Assembly (NCBI GenBank): GCA_964637725.1
Contig: CAZWXH010000102.1
Location: 1-6,528 of the forward strand
DNA from: CAZWXH01 sp964637725
GTDB lineage: Bacteria > Bacillota_I > Bacilli_A > Erysipelotrichales > Coprobacillaceae
Length of the DNA stretch: 6,528 nucleotides
Direction of reading: 5' to 3'
Shown here in pieces: positions 4,785 to 6,528 of the stretch. The notes below the pieces were generated by a model, which did not search any database, was not told the origin of the DNA, and saw only the letters and a list, made by a program, of their open reading frames with translations. The translations under genes and the position numbers were made by a program. Position 1 is the stretch's first letter, and each line of letters begins with the position of its first letter.

Positions 4785-5957
4785 TTATTTATTTCTATAT
4801 TTCTCAACAAACAACGCAATTCTTTCTGTTGCTATTTTTAATTCTTCAATACTATAAGCATAAGAAACACGAATGAATCCTTCACCAGCGGAACCAAAAG
4901 CTGTCCCTGGTACACAAGCAACTTTTTGATCATCTAACAATTTCTCACAAAATTCTTCTGATGATAATCCTGTTGACTTAATACAAGGGAAAACATAGAA
5001 AGCCCCTTGTGGTTTAAATGTTTCAAGTCCCATATCATTAAATGTTTTAACTAAGTAATTTCTTCTTGTTAAGTAAGAATCACGCATTTTATCGACTTCT
5101 TCTTGGCAACTTCTTAATCCTTCAATTGCTCCATATTGAGCTGCTGAAGGTGCTGACATAATTATAAACTGATGAATCTTATTCATTGCGCTAGTAATGA
5201 TAGGATTCGCTAATAAATAACCTAAACGCCATCCTGTCATCGCAAATGCTTTTGAGAAACCACTAACAATAATCACTTGATCTTTAATCTCATCAAATGA
5301 TCCCATTGAACAAAACTCTTCCTCATAACTCAATTCAGCATAAACTTCATCCGATAAAACAATGAGTTCATGTTCTTTAATAAGAGGAATAATCTTTTCA
5401 TAATCCTCTTTTGTCATAAATCCACCAGTTGGATTAGATGGATAGTTTAAAAGAATTGCCTTGGTTTTAGGTGTAATAGCTGCCTTTAATAAATCTGGAG
5501 TCAGTTTAAATTGATCTTCATGGCGAAGTTCTATCGTAACCGGAATTCCACCAGCTAATTCTACACCAGGTGTATATGCAACATATCCAGGATTTAAGAC
5601 AATCATCTCTTCACCAGGATTTAAGATTGCTCTAATAGCGATATCAATCCCCTCTGATCCTCCAACCGTTACAATACAGTTTTGTTTTGGATCATAAGAA
5701 ACATGAAATCTTCTTTCATAATAGTTACATATTTCTTCTCTAAGTTCCAATAGACCTTGATTAGCAGTATAAAAAGTTTTACCTTTTTCAATCGAATAAA
5801 TAGCTGCTTCCCTAATAGCCCAAGGAGTTGTAAAGTCAGGTTCCCCTACTCCAAGTGAAATAACATCTTCCATTTGTGAAGCCAAATCAAAGAACTTTCT
5901 AATTCCACTAGGTTTAATTATTTTTACTCTCTCACTTAATAAATCTTCATAATTCAT
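4785..5957 (-). CDS. PLP-dependent class I/II aminotransferase
   Basis: The 390 residues match the usual length for fold-type I aminotransferases. Visible elements are the N-terminal ISLGVGEPDFTTP (33-45); GGSEG (99-103) at the cofactor phosphate; NYPSNPTGG with Asn175; SDEVYAE with Asp203, which pairs with the pyridine nitrogen, and Tyr206; SGFSKAFAMTGWRLGY with the Schiff-base Lys236 and Arg244; and FIRVSYA with Arg363, which binds the substrate carboxylate. All key residues are present. The enzyme moves an amino group between an amino acid and a 2-oxo acid in the cytoplasm. Closest in style are the aromatic/PatA-like aminotransferases of Bacillota, but sequence alone does not fix the substrate. 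Its ATG (5955-5957) shares its A with the TAA stop of the Lrp-type regulator gene (TAATG), so the two are translationally coupled, and the regulator probably senses an amino acid linked to this reaction. Confidence 0.95.
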   Translation of the reverse strand: MNYEDLLSERVKIIKPSGIRKFFDLASQMEDVISLGVGEPDFTTPWAIREAAIYSIEKGKTFYTANQGLLELREEICNYYERRFHVSYDPKQNCIVTVGGSEGIDIAIRAILNPGEEMIVLNPGYVAYTPGVELAGGIPVTIELRHEDQFKLTPDLLKAAITPKTKAILLNYPSNPTGGFMTKEDYEKIIPLIKEHELIVLSDEVYAELSYEEEFCSMGSFDEIKDQVIIVSGFSKAFAMTGWRLGYLLANPIITSAMNKIHQFIIMSAPSAAQYGAIEGLRSCQEEVDKMRDSYLTRRNYLVKTFNDMGLETFKPQGAFYVFPCIKSTGLSSEEFCEKLLDDQKVACVPGTAFGSAGEGFIRVSYAYSIEELKIATERIALFVEKYRNK

Positions 5958-6448
5958 TATGGAGTCACCACCAATCTATTACTCTTACCATCTTCATCTT
6001 CAATAAGAATAATTCCATTATTCTTATATTGCTTTAAAACAAAATATGTTGAAGTTCCTGTAACACCATTCAAACTTGCAAGTTTACTTGCCACAAAATG
6101 AGCTGTTTCTTGCATCGTCTTTCCTTTAACAATTGCCATGAACTCAAAACTTCCACTTAATAAATAAATCGTATCAACTTCATCAAATTTATAAATACGA
6201 CTTGCTATCCTATCATAACCATACTCTCTTTCAGGATCGGCATTAATTTGGATTAATGCTGTCACTATTTCAGTGTTTGTGTTATCCCAATTGACAATCG
6301 TATGATAGCCACAAATAACTTTCTCTCTTTCGAGTTCGTTCATCCTTTCAAGTACATGATCCTTTGTATCGTCCAAGGCGGCCGCAAGATCAGTCACTTC
6401 CATTCTTGCATTTTGTTGTAATAAACTTAATAATAACTTATCTTCCAC
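5957..6448 (-). CDS. Lrp/AsnC-family transcriptional regulator
   Basis: The protein has 163 residues. The N-terminal winged HTH (about 1-50) reads LLSLLQQNARMEVTDLAAAL, then ERMNELEREKVICGY, the standard Lrp frame, although the recognition-helix part (DDTKDHVLERM) is acidic and diverges from the usual S-x-x-T-V-x-R-R. The RAM ligand-binding domain (about 60-142) contains ALIQINADPE, VDTIYLLSGSFEFMAIVKG and VTGTSTYFVLKQYK. Lrp-family proteins form octamers or dimers that bind amino acids and control their metabolism. The start is GTG (6446-6448) with GGAGG seven bases upstream. It is the first gene of an operon with the aminotransferase, overlapping it by one base, which suggests local, amino-acid-responsive control of that enzyme. 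A C-terminal tail of about 20 residues extends past the usual RAM end. Confidence 0.92.
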   Translation of the reverse strand: MEDKLLLSLLQQNARMEVTDLAAALDDTKDHVLERMNELEREKVICGYHTIVNWDNTNTEIVTALIQINADPEREYGYDRIASRIYKFDEVDTIYLLSGSFEFMAIVKGKTMQETAHFVASKLASLNGVTGTSTYFVLKQYKNNGIILIEDEDGKSNRLVVTP

Positions 6449-6477
6449 AACGATTCCTCCTTTTCTGTATTTATATT

Positions 6478-6506
6478 ATTGTATTACATTTATTAATATT
6501 AGTAAA
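6478..6506 (-). promoter_or_regulatory. Promoter of the Lrp-aminotransferase operon
   Basis: On the minus strand TTTACT (-35, 6501-6506) and TACAAT (-10, 6478-6483) are 17 bp apart, about 30 bp before the GTG start. Background is very AT-rich here, so chance matches are more likely than elsewhere in the window. Confidence 0.5.
6490..6505. promoter_or_regulatory. Candidate Lrp operator dyad
   Basis: TTATTAATATTAGTAA is symmetrical at seven of eight pairs and overlaps the -35 and spacer of the operon promoter, where an autoregulatory Lrp-type protein would bind. The site is wholly A/T apart from one G, so its specificity is uncertain. Confidence 0.35.
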
Positions 6507-6528
6507 TAGAATCTTATTATGTTAAAAT

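Noticed and set aside
6377..6386. GCGGCCGC (NotI-type) site in the Lrp-type gene
   Set aside because: It is rare in AT-rich DNA but encodes the in-frame Leu-Ala-Ala-Ala of the HTH and shows no cloning junction, so it is ordinary coding sequence.

Overview
The window is AT-rich DNA (roughly 30% G+C by eye) with strong AGGAGG-type ribosome binding sites, sigma-A-like promoters, GTG starts and intrinsic terminators. This points to a low-GC Bacillota chromosome. A gut Erysipelotrichia/Clostridia-type host fits the protein flavours, but the sequence alone cannot fix the species. No rRNA, tRNA or CRISPR array was seen.

Left part (1-2735), accessory in character. A minus-strand pair encodes a secreted papain-fold cysteine peptidase resembling staphopains (family C47; 741-1805, GTG start) and a small membrane-anchored protein of unknown function (380-787) whose start overlaps the end of the peptidase gene. 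Upstream lies the wreck of an N-acetylmuramoyl-L-alanine amidase gene (2017-2256), whose first frameshift falls inside the zinc-binding DPGHGG motif. The block is bracketed by two directly repeated 129-bp segments (139-267 and 2574-2702): 66 bp are identical, then 48 of 63 bp match. They look like orphan ends of an insertion sequence, possibly IS21-like. Gene-free stretch 1-379 holds a terminator hairpin (51-75), an 11-bp tandem repeat (76-97), repeat copy 1, and AT-rich DNA (268-379) in which I see nothing. Gene-free stretch 1806-2016 holds the peptidase promoter and, beyond it, unreadable AT-rich DNA. Gene-free stretch 2257-2736 holds a weak promoter for the dead amidase, a small inverted repeat, a doubtful 23-codon ORF, a long terminator hairpin and repeat copy 2.

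Middle (2737-3263). A 69-aa Xre-type repressor (minus) and a 55-aa protein of unknown function (plus, 3065-3232) diverge from a shared regulatory region. A 21-bp near-perfect palindrome sits exactly between the -35 and -10 of the plus-strand promoter, giving a compact repressor/operator switch. The plus gene converges on the next minus-strand operon at a bidirectional terminator that contains both stop codons.

Right part (3248-6528), more chromosomal in character. A MerR-family regulator with a GyrI-like effector domain (3889-4686) and a stand-alone GyrI-like protein (3248-3883) form a tight operon behind a MerR-style promoter with a 20-bp spacer and an 8+6+8 dyad operator. Next is an Lrp/AsnC-family regulator (5957-6448) and a class I/II PLP aminotransferase (4785-5957). 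They are joined by a TAATG stop/start overlap, have a recognisable promoter at the window edge, and end at a perfect-palindrome terminator. The likely roles are xenobiotic or toxic-molecule sensing for the MerR/GyrI pair and amino-acid-responsive transamination for the Lrp/aminotransferase pair.
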